Assembly: GCA_937907415.1 (NCBI GenBank)
Contig: CALCHY010000339.1
Location: 52,856 to 116,855 of the forward strand
Length of the DNA: 64,000 bases
Direction: 5' to 3'
Source: an uncultured Trueperaceae bacterium
Lineage (GTDB): Bacteria > Deinococcota > Deinococci > Deinococcales > Trueperaceae
Below the pieces are notes generated by a model that ran no database searches, was not told the DNA's origin, and worked only from the letters and a program-made list of their open reading frames with translations. Positions 51,152 through 58,962 of the stretch are shown piece after piece. Position 1 is the first letter of the stretch; the number at the start of each line of letters is the position of its first letter. A program made the position numbers and the translations under genes.

Positions 51152-51727
51152 TCAGTCGAGGTAGGCGCTCCATGTGACGCCGGTGACGACCCCGCCTGAC
51201 GTCACCAGGTCGACCTGGTAGGGCGCCGCCAAGGGGTCGGTGGTGACCGAATAGCTAGCGCTTGCGCCCGGCGCCGCAGGCAACTTGCTGGCGCCGCCAA
51301 GGTAGGACTGCGCTGCCGCCGCGCTCATGCCGACGGTCATGCCGTGCAGGGGAGCGGCTCCGCTCGTCATCTCGACGCCGATGAGGAGCGGTGAGGCGCC
51401 AAGCGCCTGGTAGGTCGTCACGCTGAGGCCGTCGTATTCGCTGACCGTCACGTCTGCGGCGCCGCCGTGGTGGCTGAGCACGCGCCTCGTCGAGCTCGAG
51501 GCGGGGCGGGGGAGGCGCGCCAACGCCGCTGCCGCGCTGTCTGGTCCCGCCGGGCGTAGCATGACGCTCAATAGCTCATCTGCGTTCGGGCGCGCTGCAG
51601 TGACTCGACCAGCTTGCGTGGTCGGCTGGCCGCCAGCGCCGCCGCATGCAACCAAGGTGGCGATCAGGGCCAGCCCGATTGCGGCGGTCGCCAAGCGCGA
51701 TGACCTTGTTATGCCTAGCAGCTTCAT
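51152..51727 (-). CDS. Putative lipoprotein
   Basis: 191 residues with a lipoprotein signal: basic start, hydrophobic core, and lipobox LVAC with Cys28. The mature part is Ala/Ser/Gly-rich with beta character and no family that I recognise. A TANNNT box six bases before ATG and no Shine-Dalgarno suggest a leaderless transcript. It is not obviously part of an operon with the exonuclease gene 25 bases downstream, but readthrough is possible. Confidence 0.7.
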   Translation of the reverse strand: MKLLGITRSSRLATAAIGLALIATLVACGGAGGQPTTQAGRVTAARPNADELLSVMLRPAGPDSAAAALARLPRPASSSTRRVLSHHGGAADVTVSEYDGLSVTTYQALGASPLLIGVEMTSGAAPLHGMTVGMSAAAAQSYLGGASKLPAAPGASASYSVTTDPLAAPYQVDLVTSGGVVTGVTWSAYLD

Positions 51728-51733
51728 GACCCC

Positions 51734-51739
51734 ACGCTA
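51734..51739 (-). promoter_or_regulatory. -10 box of leaderless lipoprotein transcript
   Basis: TAGCGT on the minus strand, six bases before the ATG at 51727. Confidence 0.35.
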
Positions 51740-51894
51740 ACGGCCGCTACAGGAGGGAGTAGTGACAGGTGCGTTAGCCAAGGCAGTGGCTAGCATTCAT
51801 CTTCCTCTCATGAACTGGCGGCCCCACCTTCCCACCAAGGCGCCTCCCCGGCTCGGAACCCCTAAGATGGCCGGAAACTCTCTGGAGGTGGGCG

Positions 51895-52344
51895 ATGCAA
51901 GTGAGACGCACCGTTAGCCAACTGCTCAATGACAAAGGCTCGTCGGTTTTGTCAGTAGCGCCGGACGCGACCGTGTTCGCCGCATTGGGCCTCATGGCGG
52001 ACAAGAACGTCGGGGCGCTCGTCGTGATGGAAGACGACCGCCTCTTCGGCATCTTCTCCGAGCGCGACTACGCCCGCAAGGTCATCTTGCAGGGCCACGC
52101 CTCCAAGAGCCTGGCCGTGCGGGACATCATGACGGCGGCCGTGATAACGGTCGGGCCGGACCAGGTCCTGCAGGACTGCATGGAGCTGATGACCAAGCAC
52201 CGCGTCAGGCACCTGCCCGTGGTCGGCGCCGCTGGGCGCGTCATCGGCGTCGTCTCGATCGGCGACGTCGTCAAGGCCGTCATGTCGGAACAGGCGTTCC
52301 TCATCGAGCAGCTGCAGTCGTACATCCAGGGCAGCCTCGGTTGA
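51895..52344 (+). CDS. Two-CBS-domain protein
   Basis: 149 residues, two CBS domains forming one Bateman module: residues about 8-65 (VSQLLNDKGSSVLSVAPDAT ... GIFSERDYARKVI) and 72-135 (VRDIMTAAVITVGPDQ ... GVVSIGDVVKAV). The SERDYARKV and HRVRHLPVV motifs are typical of stand-alone adenine-nucleotide sensors. GGAGGTGGGCG lies before ATG. It may bind AMP/ATP or NAD(H) and regulate a partner; the partner is not evident here. Confidence 0.88.
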   Translation: MQVRRTVSQLLNDKGSSVLSVAPDATVFAALGLMADKNVGALVVMEDDRLFGIFSERDYARKVILQGHASKSLAVRDIMTAAVITVGPDQVLQDCMELMTKHRVRHLPVVGAAGRVIGVVSIGDVVKAVMSEQAFLIEQLQSYIQGSLG

Positions 52345-52387
52345 TCCGGGGGTAGGCACCGCAGCGGCGACTTACGCAAGTAATCAC

Positions 52388-52416
52388 TTGGATAAGGGTC
52401 GTTAACGTGCTAACGT
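52388..52416 (+). promoter_or_regulatory. Promoter with overlapping inverted repeat before the FAD reductase
   Basis: TTGGAT, a 17-base spacer and TAACGT with an extended TG, 17 bases before the GTG start. The inverted repeat CGTTA-N6-TAACG (52400-52415) covers the spacer end and the -10 box, where a repressor would compete with polymerase. The Crp-type regulator encoded in the same operon is one candidate binder. Confidence 0.5.
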
Positions 52417-52432
52417 CGGCGTAGGTGAGACC

Positions 52433-53659
52433 GTGACCTATCGCTACGTAATCATCGGTGGCGGCATGACCGCCGACGCTGCTGCCAAGGCCATCCGCAA
52501 GGTTGACCCGGACGGCGCACTCCTCTTAGTCAGCGACGAACTCGTCGCGCCTTACAAGCGGCCGCCGCTCTCCAAAGGCATGTGGCGAGGTGACGACGAG
52601 GTCAAGCTAGACCTGCGCACCGCCGCTGTCGGCGGAGAACTGCGCCTCGGCAGGCGGGCCACCGAGATCGACCTCGCCAACAGGCAGGTGCAGCTGGATG
52701 ATGGTCACACTATCGGCTATGAACGCCTCCTGCTGGCAACGGGCGCGCGTGCGCGTGAGTTGCCCGGGGTGCCGAGCGGCGGCCCTGTCGTCGCTTACCG
52801 CCACCTCGCCGACTACCACACCGCGAGGGCGCATGCTGGGCCGGGCAGGACTGCCGTCGTGGTCGGTGGCGGCTTCATCGGCTCCGAGATGTCTGCCGCG
52901 CTCACGCTCGCCGGTGGCAACGTCCACATGGTGTTCCCAGAAGCAGAGCTCGGTGCTGGGCGCCTGCCACCGGAGGTGGCGCGGTTGGTCGGCGCCAACT
53001 ACCGTTCTCGGGGCGTAGCGCTTCACCCTGGCCGCAGAGTGGCGGCGGCCACGGTCAAAGGTGACGAGGTCACCATCATTCTCGATGACGGCGTCAGCCT
53101 TGCCGCCGATCTGCTCATCGTCGGCATCGGCGCCCTGCCTAACGACGAGCTCGCACGCGCTGCCGGGCTGAAAGTCGATAACGGCGTATGGGTCGATGAC
53201 CACCTCCGCGCGTCGCTCGCCTCGGGAGCGCCGTTCGCGTCCGGTGACCTTGGGGTGTACGCGGCAGGCGACGTCGCCAACTTCGAGTTCCCCGGCCTCG
53301 GCAAGCGCATGCGCATCGAGCACGAGGACAACGCCTACCAGATGGGGGCGGGCGCCGGGCGCCAGCTTGTCGCGTCCTTGGGCTTGGCACCGGACGAGCC
53401 ATACACTCACCTGCCGTTCTTCTACTCGGATCTGTTCGACGACGGCTACGAGGCCGTCGGCCTGCTCGACTCGCGCCTCGAGGTCGTCGCCGATTGGTCT
53501 GAGCCGGGCACAGCCGGCGTCTTCTACTACATGGACGCCGGCTTGGTGCGCGGCGTGCTCCTGTGGAACACCTGGGGCCAGGTGGACGCCGCTCGTGAAC
53601 TCATCTTGGCGGGCGAGAGGCTCACGGCCGCCCAGCTCAAGGGGAGGTTGCCACGATGA
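52433..53659 (+). CDS. FAD-dependent NAD(P)H reductase (ferredoxin reductase-like)
   Basis: 408 residues from GTG 52433. Two dinucleotide-binding motifs are seen, GGGMTADAAAKAI for FAD and VVGGGFIGSEMSAAL for NAD(P)H, followed by the FAD-ribityl Asp in YAAGDVANF and a C-terminal domain with a Trp-rich end (LWNTWGQVD), as in AIF/rubredoxin/ferredoxin reductases. No redox-active CxxC is present. It would pass electrons to a small iron-sulfur partner, which is not encoded nearby. It is coupled (ATGA) to the regulator downstream. Confidence 0.85.
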   Translation: MTYRYVIIGGGMTADAAAKAIRKVDPDGALLLVSDELVAPYKRPPLSKGMWRGDDEVKLDLRTAAVGGELRLGRRATEIDLANRQVQLDDGHTIGYERLLLATGARARELPGVPSGGPVVAYRHLADYHTARAHAGPGRTAVVVGGGFIGSEMSAALTLAGGNVHMVFPEAELGAGRLPPEVARLVGANYRSRGVALHPGRRVAAATVKGDEVTIILDDGVSLAADLLIVGIGALPNDELARAAGLKVDNGVWVDDHLRASLASGAPFASGDLGVYAAGDVANFEFPGLGKRMRIEHEDNAYQMGAGAGRQLVASLGLAPDEPYTHLPFFYSDLFDDGYEAVGLLDSRLEVVADWSEPGTAGVFYYMDAGLVRGVLLWNTWGQVDAARELILAGERLTAAQLKGRLPR

Positions 53660-54387
53660 TCGGTACCTTTGGTGGGGCAGCAGCGACCACCGAACGCTCG
53701 ACAGGGGCGGTCCATGCCCGGCTAACCAATGCGGCCAGAGCACCTGGCATCGTCACGTGTACGGTACGGCGCTTGGACCGCGGCGAGACGCTCTACGCAG
53801 AGGGCGACGCCGCACCGAACGCATACCTCCTGCTAGAGGGCGTGTTGAGGGTCCTTGCGCCCACCGCGACGGGTAAGACGCGCTTAGCGGATTTCGCGGG
53901 GCCAGGCGACTTGGTGGCAACGGCCGTCTTCGAGGGCCTCCCGCACGGCGAAACGGTCGTGGCCGCGGACTCCGCCAAGGTAGCGCAGGTCGACTTGAGC
54001 GCCACCCTCGGGCGACCAGCCGGCCGCTTGGGGGTTGGCGCTGCGCTCGTCACGCAACTCAACCGCAGCCGCGAGCTAGCCGACGACCTCGGCTTGCCGA
54101 TGGGCGCGCGCATCTGCCGTATCCTCGCCCGCTTGGCGCGGCGACTCGGTCGTGACTGCGATGGGCCCCAGCTGACCGGTGGGGTCGACCCAGGCTGGCG
54201 CCGCCTGCCGTTCAGCCTCACGCACGACGACGTCGCCCTCATGGCCGGCTGCGCCAGGGTCACGGCGACGCGCGTCCTAGGTGAGCTCAAGGCGTCCGGT
54301 GCGCTCATCGGCCACCGCGGCGATTACGCACTGGTTCCGAGCGCGCTCGACGCCGCAGCGGACGAGTACGTTTACGAGTCGATCTAG
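53656..54387 (+). CDS. Crp/Fnr-family regulator
   Basis: 243 residues: a cyclic-nucleotide-type beta barrel (about 30-140; RGETLYAEGDAAPNAYLLLEG), a dimer helix, and a C-terminal winged helix (FSLTHDDVALMAGCARVTATRVLGELK). The Arg-Ser/Thr cAMP pocket is not evident and there is no Cys cluster for an Fnr-type iron-sulfur site, so the signal is unknown. It is translationally coupled to the FAD reductase, which suggests redox-linked control. Confidence 0.85.
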   Translation: MIGTFGGAAATTERSTGAVHARLTNAARAPGIVTCTVRRLDRGETLYAEGDAAPNAYLLLEGVLRVLAPTATGKTRLADFAGPGDLVATAVFEGLPHGETVVAADSAKVAQVDLSATLGRPAGRLGVGAALVTQLNRSRELADDLGLPMGARICRILARLARRLGRDCDGPQLTGGVDPGWRRLPFSLTHDDVALMAGCARVTATRVLGELKASGALIGHRGDYALVPSALDAAADEYVYESI

Positions 54388-54452
54388 ACAGAAAACTCGC
54401 ATGAGACGTAATTCGCAGCCCCATAGGGGGCGGTGAGCCTAGCATCGTCGTA

Positions 54453-54532
54453 GAGAGGAGGGGGTGGCGATTCCCAAGCGGCTCGATCCCGCCGAGGGAA
54501 CTCCCATCGGGTCGTTGCGACGCCCTCCTCTC
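54453..54532. ncRNA. Possible structured intergenic RNA
   Basis: GAGAGGAGGG (54453-54462) pairs perfectly with CCCTCCTCTC (54523-54532). The 60 bases between fold further: TTCCC with GGGAA enclosing a GCGG/CCGC hairpin, and GTCG-TTG-CGAC. This could be a small RNA, a leader element of the HU gene or a long terminator after the Crp-type gene. It lacks the conserved apical loop of SRP RNA. The strand cannot be decided. Confidence 0.35.
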
Positions 54533-54630
54533 ACCCCTTGGCATCTTTCAGCCGCCCCGCGCTGCGCTCGCCTCGCCGCAAGCGGACAGATTCGACACAT
54601 GGCGGCGCTTGGCGTGGTAGAAATTAGCGC

Positions 54631-54924
54631 ATGAACAAGAAAGAACTGGCTGAGAAGTTGGCTACCAAGACGGGCCTGAGCACCAACAAGGCCAAGGAAG
54701 TCGTTGACACGATCTTCTCCACGGCGGACGGCAAGGGCATCATCGCCATCGAGCTCGATGCTGGCCGCAAGGTCCAGATCACCGGCTTCGGCACTTTCGA
54801 GACCCGCCGTCGCGGGCCCCGCAAGGGCGTCAACCCCGGCACCGGCGCAGAGATCACCATTCCAGCCCGCAAGTACGCCGCCTTCAGGGCAGGCAAGGGC
54901 CTCAAGGACCGCGTAGAAGAGTAA
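54631..54924 (+). CDS. HU-type nucleoid protein
   Basis: 97 residues, the usual HU size. It opens with MNKKELAEKLATKTGLS, has the GFGTFETRRRGPRKG core and the beta-arm region GVNPGTGAEITIPARK, in which the tip Pro is retained. It binds and bends DNA nonspecifically as a dimer. A strong hairpin at 54972 ends the transcript. Confidence 0.95.
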   Translation: MNKKELAEKLATKTGLSTNKAKEVVDTIFSTADGKGIIAIELDAGRKVQITGFGTFETRRRGPRKGVNPGTGAEITIPARKYAAFRAGKGLKDRVEE

Positions 54925-54971
54925 GCCGCGCCTTTCGCGGACTCGTCGCCTAAGCGTACGGTCCGGCCGTC

Positions 54972-55009
54972 AAGCAGCCCAATGCGCCGTCCGGCACGTT
55001 GGGCTGCTT
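54972..55009 (+). terminator. Terminator hairpin after the HU gene
   Basis: AAGCAGCCCAA (54972-54982) pairs perfectly with TTGGGCTGCTT (54999-55009), with a smaller GCCG/CGGC hairpin inside the loop. It lies 48 bases after the HU stop. Confidence 0.65.
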
Positions 55010-55327
55010 CGTAGTCCCCGCACGTCAGCGGCTCCGGCCGCGGCCCCCACGGCGGGCCGCGCAGAATGCGGCAGAGACAGGACAAGCGACCCTCGTAACC
55101 GCCGCCCGCCCGCCTTACGCTGGCCATAAGCGGAGGGCGCCACTGCGGCGCGGCACCATTGCACGCGTGAACGCGCCATGCTCCCGCCCGCAAGGTGTCG
55201 GTGTTCGAGTGGCGCCTTCTCGCTTGATCGCCAACTTTTCGCTAAGGGGGGCTCAAGGGGCGCTCATGTTGTCCGTGATAAACTCCCACACGGCCCCGCC
55301 GACGGCGTAGCCACAGCGTTCTTTCGT
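55010..55327. other. Non-coding spacer between HU and TetR genes
   Basis: About 320 bases in which I see no convincing gene. Open frames here have low-complexity Arg/Pro/Ala composition and no ribosome binding site. GC is high in the first two thirds and lower around 55225-55290. Confidence 0.5.
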
Positions 55328-55359
55328 GCGCCCCAACCGGCCCCCCACGGTTGGGGCGC
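55328..55359 (-). terminator. Terminator hairpin after the TetR gene
   Basis: GCGCCCCAACCG (55328-55339) with CGGTTGGGGCGC (55348-55359), a perfect 12-bp stem, 17 bases after the TetR stop on the minus strand. On the plus strand it is followed by TTCCCTCTT, so it may act in both directions. Confidence 0.6.
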
Positions 55360-55376
55360 TTCCCTCTTACGAACGC

Positions 55377-55949
55377 TCAACTGCCGCCTTGCGGCATTCC
55401 CAACACGGCAGCTGCCGCCGCGCGCGCCTCGGTCGCCGCAGCGGCCGACCCCTGCACCAGCGCCGTGACGGTGGCGCCCTCCAACAGCAACTGCAGCTGC
55501 GCAGCCACATTGGCTGGCAGGCCGGCCTGTTCGGCCCGCTCAGCGAAGAACTCCCTGACAGCGGTGATGTGATCCCGGGCGTACGGGATGGCAGGGTTGA
55601 ACTGCCCGCCAAGCTCGAAGCTGGCAGCGACGAGCGGACAGCCACGAAAGTCGGGCGTTTGCACCCAAGACTCCAGCAAGTCGAACACAGCGAGCATGCG
55701 CCCGCGTGGCGTAGAGGCAAGCTCGTCCGCCCGGGCAAGCCAGGCGGCGCGTTCGGCTCTGCGGGCCTCGAGCACCGCCTTCACGAGCGCGTCCTTTGAC
55801 GGAAAGTGGTGGTAGAGCGTCATCCGCGCCACGCCTGCGCGCGCGATGATCTCGTTGATGCCAACGTTAGATACCCCGCGCGCGTAGAACAGGCGTGCGG
55901 CAGTGTCTAGGAGGCGTTCCGCCGCACCCGGCGTGCTGGAATCGGTCAT
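55377..55949 (-). CDS. TetR/AcrR-family regulator
   Basis: 190 residues. The N-terminal helix-turn-helix reads GINEIIARAGVARMTLYHHFPSKDALV; the C-terminal helical ligand domain has a single Cys (FRGCPLVAASFE) as in the group related to YcdC/TetR_C regulators of electrophile or quinone response. A perfect TATAAT lies five bases before ATG (leaderless), with the palindromic core ACCGGT just upstream. The adjacent gene on the same strand encodes an HpcH/HpaI aldolase, but is not clearly its target. Confidence 0.88.
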   Translation of the reverse strand: MTDSSTPGAAERLLDTAARLFYARGVSNVGINEIIARAGVARMTLYHHFPSKDALVKAVLEARRAERAAWLARADELASTPRGRMLAVFDLLESWVQTPDFRGCPLVAASFELGGQFNPAIPYARDHITAVREFFAERAEQAGLPANVAAQLQLLLEGATVTALVQGSAAAATEARAAAAAVLGMPQGGS

Positions 55950-55954
55950 GCCAG

Positions 55955-55974
55955 ATTATACAGACCGGTACATA
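55955..55974 (-). promoter_or_regulatory. TATAAT -10 box and TetR operator-like site
   Basis: On the minus strand TATAAT (55955-55960) is five bases before the TetR start. Immediately upstream GTACCGGTCTG (55961-55971) carries an ACCGGT centre as in many TetR-family operators, so the regulator probably represses its own gene. Confidence 0.5.
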
Positions 55975-56025
55975 CAAGCACCGGGTCCTGACTCACCATC
56001 TAGCGCTGCGGTTCGCGGGCGCCAG

Positions 56026-56784
56026 CTACTCCCTGAACTCCTCGAGGCGCTTGCCGACGGCCGCCCCTAGCACCGAATAGTCGACGGTCACGGTCACGAA
56101 CTGGAAGCCGCGCGCTGCGGCGGCGCGTGCGAACGGGACACTGCCGGTGTGGATCCCAGCGACCTTGCCGCTAGCCAAGCAGGCCTGAAGGATGCGCTCG
56201 ACAGCCGCCATCTGACGTTCGTCGCTCGAGTCGATGCTTGGCGGGGCTCCGACGGCATAGCTCAGGTCTGCAGGCCCGACATACAGACCAGTCAGTCCAG
56301 GCACTTTGGCGATGCTGTCGAGGTTCTCGAGCCCGAGCGCGGTCTCGACCATGGCGAAGACCGCCACTTCATCGTTCGCCCTTGTGTGTTGGTCGGCGCC
56401 GTAGGCCAGCGCCGCCCGCAGCGGCCCGTACGACCTGCGCCCAACTGGTGGATAGCGGACGGAGGCAACAGCAGAGCGCGCTTCCTCTGCCGATTCGACC
56501 ATCGGTACGATGACCCCAGCGGCGCCAAGGTCGAGGGCGCGCATGATCTGAGCGGGGTCGTTGGTTGGCACGCGCACGAACGGCACTGCCGTCGTGCCGC
56601 TCACAGATTGCAGGAGGCGCGGTAGGTCGGCAAGCGACGCTGCGCCGTGCTGCAGGTCGAACGTCACGCTGTCGTAACCGCGCCGTGCGATCACCTCGGC
56701 CGACATGCTGTCGCCGAGGCCGAGCCAGGCGTTCGCCGTCGCCTTACCCGAGCGCCAGGCAGTGTGTAACGGGTTGATGGTCAT
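56026..56784 (-). CDS. HpcH/HpaI-family aldolase
   Basis: 252 residues from ATG 56784. Landmarks of the class II HpcH/HpaI family are FDLQHGAAS, VRVPTNDPAQIMRALDLGAAGVIVP, the metal Glu and Asp in MVETALGLEN and YVGPADLS, and the family Arg in PVGRRSYGPLRA. Members cleave 2-keto-3-deoxy sugar acids such as 2-keto-3-deoxy-L-rhamnonate or 4-hydroxy-2-ketoheptanedioate to pyruvate plus an aldehyde. It could also serve the oxidative uronate route, but it is far from those genes. TATCAT five bases before ATG suggests a leaderless message. Confidence 0.85.
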   Translation of the reverse strand: MTINPLHTAWRSGKATANAWLGLGDSMSAEVIARRGYDSVTFDLQHGAASLADLPRLLQSVSGTTAVPFVRVPTNDPAQIMRALDLGAAGVIVPMVESAEEARSAVASVRYPPVGRRSYGPLRAALAYGADQHTRANDEVAVFAMVETALGLENLDSIAKVPGLTGLYVGPADLSYAVGAPPSIDSSDERQMAAVERILQACLASGKVAGIHTGSVPFARAAAARGFQFVTVTVDYSVLGAAVGKRLEEFRE

Positions 56785-56789
56785 GGTCG

Positions 56790-56795
56790 ATGATA
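56790..56795 (-). promoter_or_regulatory. -10 box of leaderless aldolase transcript
   Basis: TATCAT on the minus strand, five bases before the ATG at 56784. Confidence 0.4.
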
Positions 56796-56850
56796 CGGCG
56801 TTCAGGGAACTCTCACTGCACCTGGGCGCGCAGGAGTGCATGCTGAGGGC

Positions 56851-57630
56851 ATGGCAACTAAGCATGCTCTCGGGAGGACGGCGGGCACGGCCGCCAGCGG
56901 CGTGATCGTCGCTGCGCTGCTCATCGGCGCCGCGTTGGTCGGGGCGAGTTACGTCGCAGTGAAGGGCTTCGAGTACGTCAAGACGTACGACTCCTCGCGG
57001 TTGGACGTAACTGGTTCGTCCGACCGCGTCGTCACTTCCGATCAGGTCAAGTGGATGGCGGCGTTCGCGCGGCGCGTGGATGCCACTGGCCTCAGCCAGG
57101 GCTACAGGCTCATGAGCAGCGACCTGGAGAGCGTACTAGGAGTCTTGGCGCCCCTAGGCTTCACGCGCGACGACCTGACCATCCAGCCCGTCGCCGTCAG
57201 CCCCGTCTACCGCCAGTGCTACAACGCCACCGCCGACTGCGTTGCCGACGTGGTCGGGTACGAACTCAACCAGTACTTCACCCTGTCGTCCGGCGAGGTC
57301 GACAAGGTCACGGCCGCCGCTCAGAACGCCCAACCGTTCGTAGACGCCGGGCTCTCTTACCAGACCGTGTCGCTCGAGTACTACTACTCCGGGCTGGCAG
57401 CAGTGCGACCACAGCTCCTTGCGGAGGCCATCAAGGACGCTCAAGCACGGGCAGAGGCCGTGGCGTCGGCCACCGGCGTGAGCGTCGGGCAACTGCGGTC
57501 AGCCGACAGCGGCGTGTTCCAAGTGACGCAGCTCAACTCGACCGACGTCTCGGCCTACGGCATGTACGACACGACGACCATCGAGAAACGCATCACGGCC
57601 GTCGTGCACGCTAGCTTCGCATTGCGCTGA
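56851..57630 (+). CDS. SIMPL-domain (DUF541) protein
   Basis: 259 residues if ATG 56851 is used; GTG 56836 is possible. A single N-terminal membrane anchor (about residues 15-42) is followed by a SIMPL domain: the opening LDVTGSSDRVVTSDQVKW, a middle YELNQYFTLSSGEVDKV and EAIKDAQARAEAVASATG near the end. SIMPL proteins are periplasmic oligomers of unclear function, linked in some bacteria to oxidative stress. It converges on the glycosylase gene with 3 bases between. Confidence 0.82.
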   Translation: MATKHALGRTAGTAASGVIVAALLIGAALVGASYVAVKGFEYVKTYDSSRLDVTGSSDRVVTSDQVKWMAAFARRVDATGLSQGYRLMSSDLESVLGVLAPLGFTRDDLTIQPVAVSPVYRQCYNATADCVADVVGYELNQYFTLSSGEVDKVTAAAQNAQPFVDAGLSYQTVSLEYYYSGLAAVRPQLLAEAIKDAQARAEAVASATGVSVGQLRSADSGVFQVTQLNSTDVSAYGMYDTTTIEKRITAVVHASFALR

Positions 57631-57633
57631 GCG

Positions 57634-58596
57634 TCAGGTTGGCAGCGGGGCGTGAAGCTCGAACGTCTCGTCTGCCTTCGTTAGGCCGTCGACCAACAAG
57701 TGCAGGTAGACGAAGCCGGCGTACGGGGTCCACGGCGCGACGCGCTCAGCGACCCATTCGTAACTAGGTTTGCCCGGTTCACCGAGGAAGCGCGCCAGGC
57801 CGTTGCGTGCCCCAGAGTCCCCGTCAGGGTAGACGTCTAGGCGACCGAGGGCCCTCAGGAGCACGTACTCGGACGTCCAGCGCCCCACCCCGTAGAGGCC
57901 ACGCAGGCGCTCCAACACCTCGCTGCTCGGCAGACGCCCGAGCGCCGCGAGGTCGAGGTTGCCGCTCGATACCTCCTTGGCGAGTTCGATGAGCGTGCGC
58001 GCCTTCGCCCTGCTGAAGCCCATGGCGCCGATCTCGTCCGGGTCGGCCTGCGCTAACGCCGCAGGCGACGGCAGGCCAAGCGGTCCAGAGTCCGCTAGCT
58101 CCGGCCTGCCAGCGAGTACAGGGCCGTAAGCGCGTGCCAGGCGCTCGAGAAGCTGAAGGCCGAAGGTCAGCGTGACCTGCTGGCACGGAACGGCGTTGAC
58201 TAGCCCCTCGAACAGACCGGGGTAGCGCGGCGGCTTGAGGCCGCGCAGGCGGTCTGCGAGCGGGGCGAGGTGCTCGTCGCCCTTGGCCATCGCGTAGAAC
58301 GGGGTGAGGTCGAGGTCGAGCCCGAGGAGTTCGCGCGCTGCGCGTTCACCGCCCCCTTGCAAGTCGTGCTCGTTGGCATTGCCCGTGATCGTCAGCTGAA
58401 CGGTGGCAGGATCGGCGCCGGCCGTTACCTCGAGTAGGAACGGCTCGGCGAGCGCGCCGCCAGAAGCGCTGGCTGGCATGACGCGGCGCAAGGTCGTGCC
58501 GTCCCACACGTCGATGTGGTTGTGGCGCCTCCGTTGCAGCGCCATGGCGGTCAGGTCGAGGCGAAAGGGCGCCACGGCGGTAAGTTCCGTCGTCAT
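57634..58596 (-). CDS. DNA-3-methyladenine glycosylase, AlkA-type
   Basis: 320 residues from ATG 58596; an in-frame TTG 21 codons upstream (58659) could extend it. An N-terminal beta domain precedes the HhH-GPD glycosylase fold. The helix-hairpin-helix is LYGVGRWTSEYVL and the catalytic Asp follows in VYPDGDSGA. It removes alkylated purines in base excision repair. The N-terminal domain is longer than in E. coli AlkA (282 residues). Confidence 0.85.
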   Translation of the reverse strand: MTTELTAVAPFRLDLTAMALQRRRHNHIDVWDGTTLRRVMPASASGGALAEPFLLEVTAGADPATVQLTITGNANEHDLQGGGERAARELLGLDLDLTPFYAMAKGDEHLAPLADRLRGLKPPRYPGLFEGLVNAVPCQQVTLTFGLQLLERLARAYGPVLAGRPELADSGPLGLPSPAALAQADPDEIGAMGFSRAKARTLIELAKEVSSGNLDLAALGRLPSSEVLERLRGLYGVGRWTSEYVLLRALGRLDVYPDGDSGARNGLARFLGEPGKPSYEWVAERVAPWTPYAGFVYLHLLVDGLTKADETFELHAPLPT

Positions 58597-58962
58597 GGTT
58601 CGCAGAGTGTCGGTGGGTGTGGTGTTGGCGGCCGCTAGTGGCAATGCGCGCACCTCCAACCCGATGCTACGGCCCGAACGCGACCGTGGCTGTGGTCCGT
58701 GTGCTTAGGTGCTGATAGGCGACGGCGGCGTGGTGACGATTCGGCCCCCGCTCGCTCGGCCACGCCGCGTCGTATGACCACGATTATGCCGCTAGGCCTG
58801 GCGCTGCCATGACCAGAGTCCAACCGCACGCCACGTTTCGCTCTTCCGCCTCGACCAGTTGCCGCCCTGGTAACATCTCGCCAGTGCACCGGGCGCACAG
58901 AGCGGCCAGGACCCGTGCTACACGCATGCGGCCGACCCAGCGTCCACTGTGACGGAGGAAGC
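58597..58962. other. Divergent spacer before the aminotransferase gene
   Basis: 366 bases between the divergent glycosylase and aminotransferase genes. The first 63 bases may code for an alternative N-terminus of the glycosylase. I see no conserved RNA element; a GGAGGAA ribosome binding site (58955-58961 region) precedes the aminotransferase. Confidence 0.4.

Noticed and set aside
52400..52415. Third LacI-type operator
   Set aside because: The arms CGTTA/TAACG match, but the spacing is six bases rather than NCGN, so it is not the same motif.
54453..54532. Small SRP (4.5S) RNA
   Set aside because: Length and long outer stem are suggestive, but the conserved GGAA apical loop and the flanking internal loop sequences are absent.
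54999..55468. Plus-strand open frames in the HU-TetR spacer
   Set aside because: Arg/Pro/Ala-rich products, no ribosome binding site, and both run through or into hairpins; treated as non-coding.
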